Translations under genes and position numbers: made by a program | Assembly: GCF_009760405.1 (NCBI RefSeq) | Contig: NZ_WRPP01000009.1 | Location: 213,920-277,919, forward strand | DNA: 64,000 bases | Reading direction: 5' to 3' | Origin: Nocardia terrae | Lineage (GTDB): Bacteria; Actinomycetota; Actinomycetes; Mycobacteriales; Mycobacteriaceae | The notes under the pieces: model-generated | Database searches by the model: none | What the model was told of the DNA's origin: nothing | The model's input: the letters and a program-made list of their open reading frames with translations, nothing else | Shown: in pieces, positions 32,265 to 40,188 of the stretch | How positions within the stretch are numbered: the first letter of the stretch is position 1 | How the letters are laid out: each line of letters starts with the position of its first letter

Positions 32265-32704
32265 ATCACCCGGCCCCCGTTGTAGCGCCAGCGCGGCAGC
32301 AGCACCCGGATCGGACCGTTGACGAACAGCCACACCGAAAGCCAGGTCAGTGTGAAGTCGACGGCGAAGGCGAGCGCGGGCGGTCGCAGCCCGCGCGGCA
32401 GCACGATCGTCGTGTAGCGCACCAGCACCCACATGAGCAGGCCCTCGTTCACAATGGTCACCAGACCGAACAGGGTCGGCCAGTCCTTGTCCCATCGGAA
32501 CTGCTGCAGCCCGTGATACAACAACTCCCACCCCACACCGACCAGTATCACCGCGATCAGCACGGTCAGGGTCACCCGATAGCCCTGCCCCACCGACAAT
32601 CCCCGCATCGGCAGCAGCGGCGTCACCACGACCGCGACCAGCAACCCGATCACCCCGAGCACCAGCACCCGAGTCTGGATGCGCCCGTGCAGCGTCGGGG
32701 TCAT
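32261..32704 (-). CDS. Four-helix membrane protein of the FHA operon
   Basis: 147 residues from ATG 32704, which overlaps the upstream gene's stop. Hydrophobic segments are VLVLGVIGLLVAVVVTPLL, VTLTVLIAVILVGVGWELLYH, LFGLVTIVNEGLLMWVLVRY and FAVDFTLTWLSVWLFVNGPI. The family is unknown to me. The overlaps on both sides (ATGA each) suggest a fixed stoichiometry with the FAD-binding and FHA proteins. Confidence 0.85.
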   Translation of the reverse strand: MTPTLHGRIQTRVLVLGVIGLLVAVVVTPLLPMRGLSVGQGYRVTLTVLIAVILVGVGWELLYHGLQQFRWDKDWPTLFGLVTIVNEGLLMWVLVRYTTIVLPRGLRPPALAFAVDFTLTWLSVWLFVNGPIRVLLPRWRYNGGRVI

Positions 32705-34266
32705 GCCGCGATCTTGCGGTCGTTGACCCACAACCACCACTGCCGCAGCGACCGCCACCAGGTCAGCCGCGGGCAGAAACCGAGCCCGGCCAGATCATCG
32801 GCGATCTCCAACGCCGCGTACTGCAACCCCAGAAACGAGTCCACCGCCGCGAAGTACCCGCCCAGCGTCGCACTGCCCGAGGCGTACACGCGGCCCCCGC
32901 CGTTGCGGGTGCCCAGCAGCTCGAAGCTGCGGTCCACATCCAGGCGCCCGAGCGGATTGCGCCGCGCCCCGCCATGATCGAGCAGATCGGCCAGCAGGCG
33001 ATGCTCGCGGATATCGGCCTCCAACCCCGTGCAGTCGATGATGTAGTCGGCATGGGTGTCGATCGGATGATGCGCCGCCCCGAACGCCGCCGTATCCGAT
33101 TCGGGCAGCACCGTCGTCACCACGCCGGGCCGCGACCGATCCGGCCGCAGATTGCGCGCCGACCCCACCATGACCTGATACCAGCCCTGGGCCCGCCCGC
33201 GCGCCAGCTGCTCCTGCCAGTGGGCGCGTCGGGGAGTCGTGGTGCCGCCCATGGCCTGCAGCGCCTCGGCCCGCTCGCGCCCCTCGAGGGTGCGCAAGCG
33301 TTGCTTGATCTGTCCGCCGAAACTGCCCTTGGGGAAGTTGAACGCCTGATACGCCCAGCCGTCACCGCCCGCGCGCCGGGCCAGCGCTTTAGGCCCGTGC
33401 GGTCCGGACACATAGGTGCGGAACAGATGCAGGATCTGGGTATCGAGCCGCAGCCGGTCCCGGTCGTCGATCAACCGTTGCAGCACCCGGCTGGCGACGA
33501 TCCCGCTGCCGCGCACCATGACCGTGCCCGGGCGCCGCTGCAGCGCCTCGTACACGTGCTCGTGCGGCTCGTAGGCGTTGACCACCCGCGTCGGATCGCG
33601 ATAGCGCTCCCGGTACTGCTGCAGATCCGGCAGCAGCCGCAGCCCCGGATAGCCGACGGCGAGGTGAACATAGCTGCTGCGGAACGCGATTCGCTTGGTC
33701 GGCGAGCGTCCCTCGGGCGGGGTGAGGACGGTGAAGTAGCCGCCCCCGTAGCGTTTGCGCACCATGCGTACTTGCCCGGTGTGCAACGAGCGCGCGAACT
33801 CGACCCGATGGAATTCGCGCTCCAACGCCGCGAACACCTGACCCGCCCTCGGGGTGTAGTAGTCGGCGAACACCGGTTCCACCAACACATTCCACAACGG
33901 TTTCAGTGATTTGTCCGCTATCGCCTCGCGCAGTGCGTACGACGGAAACCCCCACAGATTGTCCGGTGTCCCGCTCGAGTCGCTGCGCAGCCGCACCTCC
34001 CGCGGAATCTGCGACACCCGGGTCAGATACTCATACGACGCCCACGGCACCGGCTGCGGCCCCAGCACCGCCATCGCCGCGGCGGGCACCCCGTAGATCC
34101 GCAACGCGTCGAACACCGCGAAGGAGCCCAGCCCGCTGCCCACCGTCACCAGCGGCACATCGATGACCGGAATCCCCGCCCGCCCCACCAATTCATCGGT
34201 CCACACGTCGGTTTCGATGAGGTGTTGCGTGATGTCTCCCCTCATTGGCCGGATGGTACCTGTCAC
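32701..34266 (-). CDS. FAD/NAD(P)-binding protein of the FHA operon
   Basis: 521 residues from GTG 34266; ATG 34245 is an alternative. A Rossmann motif VTVGSGLGSFAVFDAL lies at residues 41-56, RVSQIPREVRLRSDSSGTPDNLWGFPSY follows, and VMVRGSGIVASRVLQRLID is a second nucleotide-binding-like turn. The C-terminal DYIIDCTGLEAD and GRVYASGSATLGGYFAAVDSFLG complete an FAD-type fold. The layout resembles lysine/ornithine-monooxygenase-like and FAD-NAD(P)-binding domain proteins. The substrate is unknown. It is first of three overlapping genes, so its redox role is tied to a phospho-reading FHA protein and a membrane anchor. Confidence 0.8.
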   Translation of the reverse strand: MTGTIRPMRGDITQHLIETDVWTDELVGRAGIPVIDVPLVTVGSGLGSFAVFDALRIYGVPAAAMAVLGPQPVPWASYEYLTRVSQIPREVRLRSDSSGTPDNLWGFPSYALREAIADKSLKPLWNVLVEPVFADYYTPRAGQVFAALEREFHRVEFARSLHTGQVRMVRKRYGGGYFTVLTPPEGRSPTKRIAFRSSYVHLAVGYPGLRLLPDLQQYRERYRDPTRVVNAYEPHEHVYEALQRRPGTVMVRGSGIVASRVLQRLIDDRDRLRLDTQILHLFRTYVSGPHGPKALARRAGGDGWAYQAFNFPKGSFGGQIKQRLRTLEGRERAEALQAMGGTTTPRRAHWQEQLARGRAQGWYQVMVGSARNLRPDRSRPGVVTTVLPESDTAAFGAAHHPIDTHADYIIDCTGLEADIREHRLLADLLDHGGARRNPLGRLDVDRSFELLGTRNGGGRVYASGSATLGGYFAAVDSFLGLQYAALEIADDLAGLGFCPRLTWWRSLRQWWLWVNDRKIAA

Positions 34267-34372
34267 GGCCTACCGACCACCTGCCAACGACTTATTGCCC
34301 GACAGGCGATTCCGCGACGCGCGCGCCAGTTTCGAGCGAAGCTGCCCCGCGCTCGCCCACCGGGCACGTAGC

Positions 34373-34795
34373 ATGCCGAACGTGGCCGCCGATGCGAAAC
34401 GCCCCGCCGCGGTGCGGGTCCTCGTCTACAGCAATGACGCCGATACCCGGAGCCAGATCATGCTGGCGCTGGGCAGAAAACCGCACCCGGACCTGCCGCC
34501 CCTCGAATACCTCGAGGTCGCGACCGGACCGGTCGTGCTCGAGCACATGGACTCCGGCGGCCTGGATCTGCTGATCCTCGACGGCGAATCGGCCCCCGAG
34601 GGCGGCCTCGGCCTGGCCAAGCAGCTCAAGGACGAAATCGCCGACTGCCCACCGATAGTCGTGGTGACCGGCCGCCCCGACGATGCCTGGCTGGCCAACT
34701 GGTCGCGCGCCGAGGCCGCGGTCTCGCACCCCATCGATCCCATCCGGCTCACCGACGCCGTGCTGGGTGTGCTCGGCAATAGCTCCGCCGCCTGA
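34373..34795 (+). CDS. Orphan receiver-domain protein upstream of nuo (Rv3143-like)
   Basis: 140 residues from ATG 34373. The receiver fold is visible: VRVLVYSNDADTRSQIMLALG, then LDLLILDGESAPEGGLGLAKQLKDE with the phospho-acceptor Asp in LILDGE, PIVVVTGRPDD and a final SHPIDPIRL in place of the usual KP loop. It has no output domain. In mycobacteria the same kind of protein (Rv3143) lies just upstream of nuoA. It may link signalling to complex I. No histidine kinase is in the window. Confidence 0.85.
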   Translation: MPNVAADAKRPAAVRVLVYSNDADTRSQIMLALGRKPHPDLPPLEYLEVATGPVVLEHMDSGGLDLLILDGESAPEGGLGLAKQLKDEIADCPPIVVVTGRPDDAWLANWSRAEAAVSHPIDPIRLTDAVLGVLGNSSAA

Positions 34796-34863
34796 TCGGC
34801 GACCTGCTTCACGGCCTGATCTTCGGCCGCTCTTCGTGTGCCCTGTGATCAGGGCATATCCAC

Positions 34864-34873
34864 GTCACGTGAC
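34864..34873. promoter_or_regulatory. Palindrome GTCACGTGAC in the nuo upstream region
   Basis: Perfect 10-bp palindrome in the 283-base gap between the receiver gene and nuoA. The gap has an AT-richer section (about 34885-34980) likely to hold the nuo promoter. I cannot assign a binding protein. Confidence 0.4.
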
Positions 34874-35078
34874 ATTCGCGATTGCGTCGATTCGGTCATA
34901 AAAGACCTTTCCGAATGCGATCAAACGCAGCCGCGAATCGTCATGTATCTTCTGGTCCGGGTTGTAATCTGTGCCGTAGCTCACACGAGTGCGGGCCACG
35001 GTATCAATGACGCCGCCGCCTCGCTCGCCGCTGCCATCCGTAGTGCGTTGTCCAGCTCGCAGGAGGGGTAGTTCTGTT

Positions 35079-35459
35079 GTGAATATAGAAGTGCCGACCC
35101 TTGTACTTGGCGCGGTCGCCGCCGCGTTCGGGGTGTTCTCGATCTTCCTTGCGGCCCTCATCGGCCCCAAGCGCTACAACCGGGCCAAGCTCGAAGCCTA
35201 TGAGTGTGGCATCGAACCCACCCCCCACGCCGTCGCGGGTGGACCGGGAAATGCTGCGGGCCAACGCTTCCCGGTGAAGTACTACCTGACCGCCATGCTG
35301 TTCATCATCTTCGACATCGAGATCGTGTTCCTCTACCCGTGGGCCGTGCACTTCGATGCGCTCGGAGTGTTCGGGCTGGCGGCGATGGCGTTGTTCATCT
35401 TCAACGTCTCGGTCGCCTACGCCTACGAATGGCGGCGTGGCGGGCTCAGCTGGGACTGA
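35079..35459 (+). CDS. nuoA: NADH-quinone oxidoreductase subunit A
   Basis: 126 residues from GTG 35079, with AGGAGGGG at 35061-35068. Three helices carry the NuoA signature: VLGAVAAAFGVFSIFLAALI, then KLEAYECGIEPT with the conserved loop Cys, FPVKYYLTAMLFIIFDIEIVFLYPW, and FGLAAMALFIFNVSVAYAYEWRRGGLSWD. It is a membrane-arm subunit near the quinone site. It is first gene of the nuo operon, which runs to 50775 with mostly overlapping genes. Confidence 0.97.
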   Translation: MNIEVPTLVLGAVAAAFGVFSIFLAALIGPKRYNRAKLEAYECGIEPTPHAVAGGPGNAAGQRFPVKYYLTAMLFIIFDIEIVFLYPWAVHFDALGVFGLAAMALFIFNVSVAYAYEWRRGGLSWD

Positions 35460-35533
35460 TTGGCGCGCAAGCCAATTCACACAAGACACCCCGCACTCGC
35501 CGGGGCGTCCCGATCCGGGAGATGTAGTCCGAC

Positions 35534-36088
35534 ATGGGTCTCGAGGAGAAACTGCCCAGCGGGTTCCTGCTGAGCACGGTGGAAGATTTGGCCGGCTATC
35601 TGCGCAAGAGTTCGCTGTGGCCGGCGACGTTCGGCCTGGCGTGCTGCGCGATCGAGATGATGGCCACCGGCGGCGGGCGATTCGATATCGCCCGCTTCGG
35701 CATGGAGGCGTTCCGCGCCTCCCCGCGCCAGGCCGATCTGATGATCGTGGCGGGCCGGGTGAGCCAGAAGATGGCCCCGGTGCTGCGCCAGGTCTACGAC
35801 CAGATGACCGAACCGAAATGGGTGCTGGCCATGGGTGTCTGCGCATCCTCGGGCGGCATGTTCAACAACTACGCCATCGTGCAGGGCGTCGACCACATCG
35901 TGCCGGTCGACATCTACCTGCCCGGCTGCCCCCCGCGGCCGGAGATGCTGTTGAACGCGATCCTGAAGCTGCACGAGAAGATTCAGCAGATGCCGCTGGG
36001 CGTCAATCGCGAGGAAGCGATTCGCGAGGCCGAGCGCGCCGCGCTCGCCAGCACCCCGACCATTCAGCTGAAGGGGCTGCTGCGATGA
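35534..36088 (+). CDS. nuoB: NADH-quinone oxidoreductase subunit B
   Basis: 184 residues. Cluster N2 ligands are seen in FGLACCAIEMM, GVCASSGGMF and YLPGCPPRPEM, and IVAGRVSQKMAP is conserved. NuoB sits at the interface of the arms and passes electrons to quinone. The 74-base gap after nuoA is the longest inside the operon. Its stop overlaps the nuoC start by four bases. Confidence 0.98.
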   Translation: MGLEEKLPSGFLLSTVEDLAGYLRKSSLWPATFGLACCAIEMMATGGGRFDIARFGMEAFRASPRQADLMIVAGRVSQKMAPVLRQVYDQMTEPKWVLAMGVCASSGGMFNNYAIVQGVDHIVPVDIYLPGCPPRPEMLLNAILKLHEKIQQMPLGVNREEAIREAERAALASTPTIQLKGLLR

Positions 36089-36843
36089 GCTTCGACGCAC
36101 CTGCAGGCACGGAGAGTCCCCCGGAGGATGCCGTGGAACCTGACGAGAACACCCCGCCGACAACCGAATCCGCCGAACCCAGCGCGCCCGCCGAGGAAGT
36201 GATCGGCGTGCGCCAGGGCATGTTCGGAGTCAAAGGCACCGGCGACACCTCCGGCTACGGCCGGCTGGTGCGCACCATCAACATGCCCGGCAGCACCCCG
36301 CCGCCCTACGGGCCCGCCTTCGACGAGATCATCGCCAATCTGCGCCTGGCGCTGGCCAAGACGTTCGAGGAGGCGATCGAGAAGATCGTCGTCTTCCGCG
36401 GCGAACTCACCCTGCACGTGCGCCGCGAGCACCTGGTGCTGGTAGCGAAGACGTTGCGCGACAACGAGGCGCTGCGCTTCGAACTGTGCCTGGGCGTCAG
36501 CGGGGCGCACTACCCCGAGGACACCGGACGCGAACTGCACGCGCTGTATCACCTGAACTCCATCACCCACAACCGGCGGGTGCGCCTGGAAGTCTCGGCA
36601 CCGGACGGGGATCCGCACATTCCGTCGCTGTACTCGGTGTATCCGACCAACGACTGGCACGAGCGCGAAACCTACGACTTCTTCGGCATCCTGTTCGACG
36701 GTCACCCCTCGCTGACCCGCATCGCCATGCCCGACGACTGGCGTGGCCACCCCCAGCGCAAGGACTATCCGCTCGGCGGAATCCCGGTCGAATACAAGGG
36801 CGCGCGCATCCCGCCGCCCGATGAGCGGAGGTCGTACTCCTGA
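36085..36843 (+). CDS. nuoC: NADH-quinone oxidoreductase subunit C
   Basis: 252 residues. The 30-kDa subunit signature is in YHLNSITHNRRVRLEVSAPDGDPHIPSLYSVYPTNDWHERETYDFFGI and DDWRGHPQRKDYPLGG. An acidic, Pro-rich N-terminal extension (residues 1-40) precedes the domain, as in other actinobacteria. It forms the hydrophilic connecting arm with NuoD; the two are separate genes here. It overlaps nuoB by four bases and shares one base with nuoD. Confidence 0.97.
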   Translation: MSFDAPAGTESPPEDAVEPDENTPPTTESAEPSAPAEEVIGVRQGMFGVKGTGDTSGYGRLVRTINMPGSTPPPYGPAFDEIIANLRLALAKTFEEAIEKIVVFRGELTLHVRREHLVLVAKTLRDNEALRFELCLGVSGAHYPEDTGRELHALYHLNSITHNRRVRLEVSAPDGDPHIPSLYSVYPTNDWHERETYDFFGILFDGHPSLTRIAMPDDWRGHPQRKDYPLGGIPVEYKGARIPPPDERRSYS

Positions 36844-38174
36844 TGAACGACATCGACACCACGTCCCGGCCCGCCACCGAGGAACGGCCCGAACGCTCGG
36901 TCACCGTGGTCGGCAACGACTGGGACGAGATCCGCAATGCCCTCGACGGGGTCGCCGAGGAACGCATCGTCGTGAACATGGGCCCGCAGCACCCCTCCAC
37001 CCACGGGGTGCTGCGGCTCATTCTCGAGATCGAGGGCGAGACCGTCACCGAAGCCCGCTGCGGCATCGGATATCTGCACACCGGCATCGAGAAGAACCTC
37101 GAATACCGCAACTGGACCCAGGGCACCACCTTCGTCACCCGCATGGACTACCTCTCGCCGTTCTTCAACGAGACGGCCTACTGCCTGGCGGTGGAGAAGC
37201 TGCTCGACATCACCGACGATATTCCCGAGCGCGCCAGCGTCATCCGCGTCCTGCTCATGGAACTCAACCGCATCTCCTCGCATCTGGTCGCACTGGCCAC
37301 CGGCGGCATGGAACTGGGTGCGCTCACCCCGATGCTGTTCGGCTTCCGCGAACGCGAACTGATCCTGGACGTGTTCGAGACCATCACCGGTCTGCGCATG
37401 AACCACGCCTACATCCGCCCCGGCGGCCTGGCCCAGGATCTGCCCGACGACGGCGTGACCAAGGTGCGCGAACTTCTGGACCTGCTGCCCAAGCGGCTGC
37501 GCGACATGGAGTTGCTGCTCAACGAGAACCCCATCTGGAAAGCCCGCACCCGAAACGTCGGGTATCTGGACCTGACAGGGTGCATGGCCTTGGGAATCAC
37601 CGGCCCGGTGCTGCGTTCCACCGGCCTGCCGCACGACCTGCGCAAGTCCCAGCCCTACTGCGGTTACGAGAACTACGAGTTCGACGTGCAGGTCGACACC
37701 GGCTGCGACTGTTACGGCCGCTACCTCATCCGCGTCAATGAGATGAAGGAGTCGGTGAAGATCGTCGAGCAGTGCCTCGACAAGTTGCGTCCGGGGGCGG
37801 TGATGGTGGAAGACAAGAAGATTGCGTGGCCTGCAGACCTGCAGCTGGGGCCCGATGGGCTCGGCAACTCGCCGAAGCACATCGGCAAGATCATGGGCAC
37901 CTCCATGGAGGCGCTCATCCACCACTTCAAACTGGTGACCGAGGGCCTGCGCGTCCCGGCCGGGCAGGTGTACGTGGCGGTCGAATCCCCGCGCGGCGAG
38001 CTGGGCGTGCACATGGTCTCCGACGGCGGCACCCGCCCCTACCGGGTCCACTACCGCGACCCCTCCTTCACGAATCTGCAAGCGGTGGCGGCCATGTGCG
38101 AGGGCGGCCTGGTCGCCGACGTCATCGCCTCGGTCGCCTCCATCGACCCGGTGATGGGTGGTGTCGACCGATGA
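36843..38174 (+). CDS. nuoD: NADH-quinone oxidoreductase subunit D
   Basis: 443 residues. The 49-kDa signature is present: VNMGPQHPSTHGVLRL, GYLHTGIEKNLEYRNWTQ, and the C-terminal DPSFTNLQAVAAMCEGGLVADVIASVASIDPVMGGVDR. The His and Tyr of the quinone chamber lie in the first block. An extra 35 residues at the N-terminus precede the core. It stacks with NuoB to form the quinone-reducing site. Confidence 0.98.
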   Translation: MNDIDTTSRPATEERPERSVTVVGNDWDEIRNALDGVAEERIVVNMGPQHPSTHGVLRLILEIEGETVTEARCGIGYLHTGIEKNLEYRNWTQGTTFVTRMDYLSPFFNETAYCLAVEKLLDITDDIPERASVIRVLLMELNRISSHLVALATGGMELGALTPMLFGFRERELILDVFETITGLRMNHAYIRPGGLAQDLPDDGVTKVRELLDLLPKRLRDMELLLNENPIWKARTRNVGYLDLTGCMALGITGPVLRSTGLPHDLRKSQPYCGYENYEFDVQVDTGCDCYGRYLIRVNEMKESVKIVEQCLDKLRPGAVMVEDKKIAWPADLQLGPDGLGNSPKHIGKIMGTSMEALIHHFKLVTEGLRVPAGQVYVAVESPRGELGVHMVSDGGTRPYRVHYRDPSFTNLQAVAAMCEGGLVADVIASVASIDPVMGGVDR

Positions 38175-38866
38175 CCGAGATCCTGCTCAACCTGACCGTG
38201 CGGCCGATTCCCTACCCGGAGAAGGTGCGTGACCGGCTGCAGCTCGAAGCCCAGGAGATCATCGAACGCTATCCGGTCTCGCGCTCGGCACTGCTTCCCC
38301 TTTTGCATCTGGTGCAATCGGTGGAGGGCTACGTCTCGGGCACCGGCATCGAATTCTGTGCCGAGCAGCTGGGATTGACCGACGCCGAGGTCACCGCGGT
38401 GGCCACCTTCTACTCGATGTACCGGCGCACCCCGACCGGCGACTATCACGTCGGTGTCTGCACGAACACACTGTGCGCGGTGATGGGCGGGGATCAGATC
38501 CTCGCGGAACTCAAGCAGCACCTGGGCATCGGGCACGGGGAGACCACCGCTGACGGCGCGGTCACCCTCGAGCACATCGAGTGCAACGCCGCCTGCGACT
38601 ACGCGCCGGTGGTGATGGTCAACTGGGAGTTCTTCGATAACCAGACCCCCGAATCGGCCAAGGAGCTGGTGAATTCGCTGCGACGCGGCGAGCCGGTGAC
38701 CGGATCGCGCAGCGGTATTCCGCTGTGCACCTTCCGCGAGACCGCCCGCATCCTCGCCGGGTACGAGGATCAGCGGCCCGGAGCCACCGATGGCGTGGCC
38801 GGACCGGCCACACTGGCCGGTCTGTATGTGGCCGAAGAGAACTCGACCGACGGAGGCGCTCAGTGA
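38171..38866 (+). CDS. nuoE: NADH-quinone oxidoreductase subunit E
   Basis: 231 residues. The [2Fe-2S] ligands are CTNTLC and ECNAAC, in the thioredoxin-like C-terminal domain. The helical N-domain (SALLPLLHLVQSVEGYVSGTGIEFCAEQLGLTDAEV) is standard. The tail after residue 175 (SRSGIPLCTFRETARILAGYED ...) is an actinobacterial extension. It works with NuoF and NuoG in the NADH-oxidising module. It overlaps both neighbours. Confidence 0.97.
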   Translation: MTEILLNLTVRPIPYPEKVRDRLQLEAQEIIERYPVSRSALLPLLHLVQSVEGYVSGTGIEFCAEQLGLTDAEVTAVATFYSMYRRTPTGDYHVGVCTNTLCAVMGGDQILAELKQHLGIGHGETTADGAVTLEHIECNAACDYAPVVMVNWEFFDNQTPESAKELVNSLRRGEPVTGSRSGIPLCTFRETARILAGYEDQRPGATDGVAGPATLAGLYVAEENSTDGGAQ

Positions 38867-40188
38867 CGACCGCTCTGACTCCCGTCCTCTCCAAGCACTG
38901 GGCGGATCCCGACGGCTGGACGCTGGCGGCCTACCGCCGCCAGGGCGGCTACCGGGCGCTGTCCAAGGCGTTGAAGATGCAGCCGGACGAGGTCATCGCC
39001 ACGGTCAAGGATTCCGGTCTGCGCGGCCGGGGCGGTGCGGGGTTCCCGACCGGCATGAAGTGGGGCTTCATCCCGCAGGGCCCGGGTCCCGAAGGCGCAC
39101 CGACCAAGCCGCACTACCTGGTGGTCAATGCCGATGAGTCGGAACCGGGTACCTGCAAGGACATTCCGCTCATGCTGGCGACCCCGCACACCCTGATCGA
39201 GGGCGTCATCATCGCCGCCTACGCCATCCGCGCCTCGCACGCGTTCATTTATGTGCGGGGCGAAGTCGTGACGGTGCTGCGCCGGTTGCAGGCCGCGGTC
39301 CAGCAGGCTTATGCCGCAGGCTATCTCGGCAGCAATATCCAGGGCTCCGGCTTCGACCTGGAGGTCGTGGTGCACGCCGGTGCGGGCGCCTACATCTGCG
39401 GGGAGGAGACCGCGCTGCTGGATTCGCTCGAGGGCCGGCGCGGCCAGCCGCGACTGCGCCCCCCGTTCCCGGCCGTGGCGGGCCTCTACGCCAGCCCCAC
39501 CGTGGTCAACAACGTGGAATCCATTGCGTCCGTGCCGTCCATCATCGCCAATGGCGTGGACTGGTTCCGGTCCTTCGGCACCGAGAAATCGCCGGGCTTC
39601 ACCCTGTACTCGCTTTCAGGTCACGTGACGCGACCGGGACAGTATGAAGCGCCCCTCGGAATCACACTGCGGGAGTTGCTGAAATACGCGGGCGGCATCC
39701 GCAAAGGCCACACCCTGAAGTTCTGGACCCCGGGCGGCTCGTCCACCCCGATCTTCACCGACGAGCACCTCGACGTCGCCCTCGACTACGAGGGCGTGTC
39801 CGCGGCGGGGTCCATGCTCGGCACCAAGGCATTGCAGATCTTCGACGACACCACCTGTGTCGTGCGGGCGGTGCTGCGCTGGACCGAGTTCTACGCCCAC
39901 GAATCCTGCGGCAAGTGCACTCCCTGCCGCGAGGGCACCTACTGGCTGGTCCAGCTGCTCGAGCGGCTCGAGCACGGCCACGGGCACGAGACCGACCTGG
40001 ACAAGCTGGCCGATATCGCCGACAACATCAACGGCAAATCCTTCTGCGCCCTCGGTGACGGCGCGGCCAGCCCGATCTTCTCCTCCCTGAAGTACTTCCG
40101 CGACGAGTACGCCGAGCACATCCGCCTCGGCGCCTGCCCGTTCGACCCGGCCCGGTCAACAGCGTGGGCCGCCCAAGGAGCACGATGA
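38863..40188 (+). CDS. nuoF: NADH-quinone oxidoreductase subunit F
   Basis: 441 residues, GTG start overlapping nuoE. The NADH/FMN site is in LRGRGGAGFPTGMKWGF and VVNADESEPGTCKD, with YICGEETALLDSLEGRRGQPRLRPPFPA. The N3 cluster motif ESCGKCTPCREGTYW is complete, with the fourth Cys in GKSFCALGDGAASP. It oxidises NADH and starts electron flow through complex I. It is a useful reference for the divergent NuoF-like protein at 15366. Confidence 0.98.
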   Translation: MTTALTPVLSKHWADPDGWTLAAYRRQGGYRALSKALKMQPDEVIATVKDSGLRGRGGAGFPTGMKWGFIPQGPGPEGAPTKPHYLVVNADESEPGTCKDIPLMLATPHTLIEGVIIAAYAIRASHAFIYVRGEVVTVLRRLQAAVQQAYAAGYLGSNIQGSGFDLEVVVHAGAGAYICGEETALLDSLEGRRGQPRLRPPFPAVAGLYASPTVVNNVESIASVPSIIANGVDWFRSFGTEKSPGFTLYSLSGHVTRPGQYEAPLGITLRELLKYAGGIRKGHTLKFWTPGGSSTPIFTDEHLDVALDYEGVSAAGSMLGTKALQIFDDTTCVVRAVLRWTEFYAHESCGKCTPCREGTYWLVQLLERLEHGHGHETDLDKLADIADNINGKSFCALGDGAASPIFSSLKYFRDEYAEHIRLGACPFDPARSTAWAAQGAR

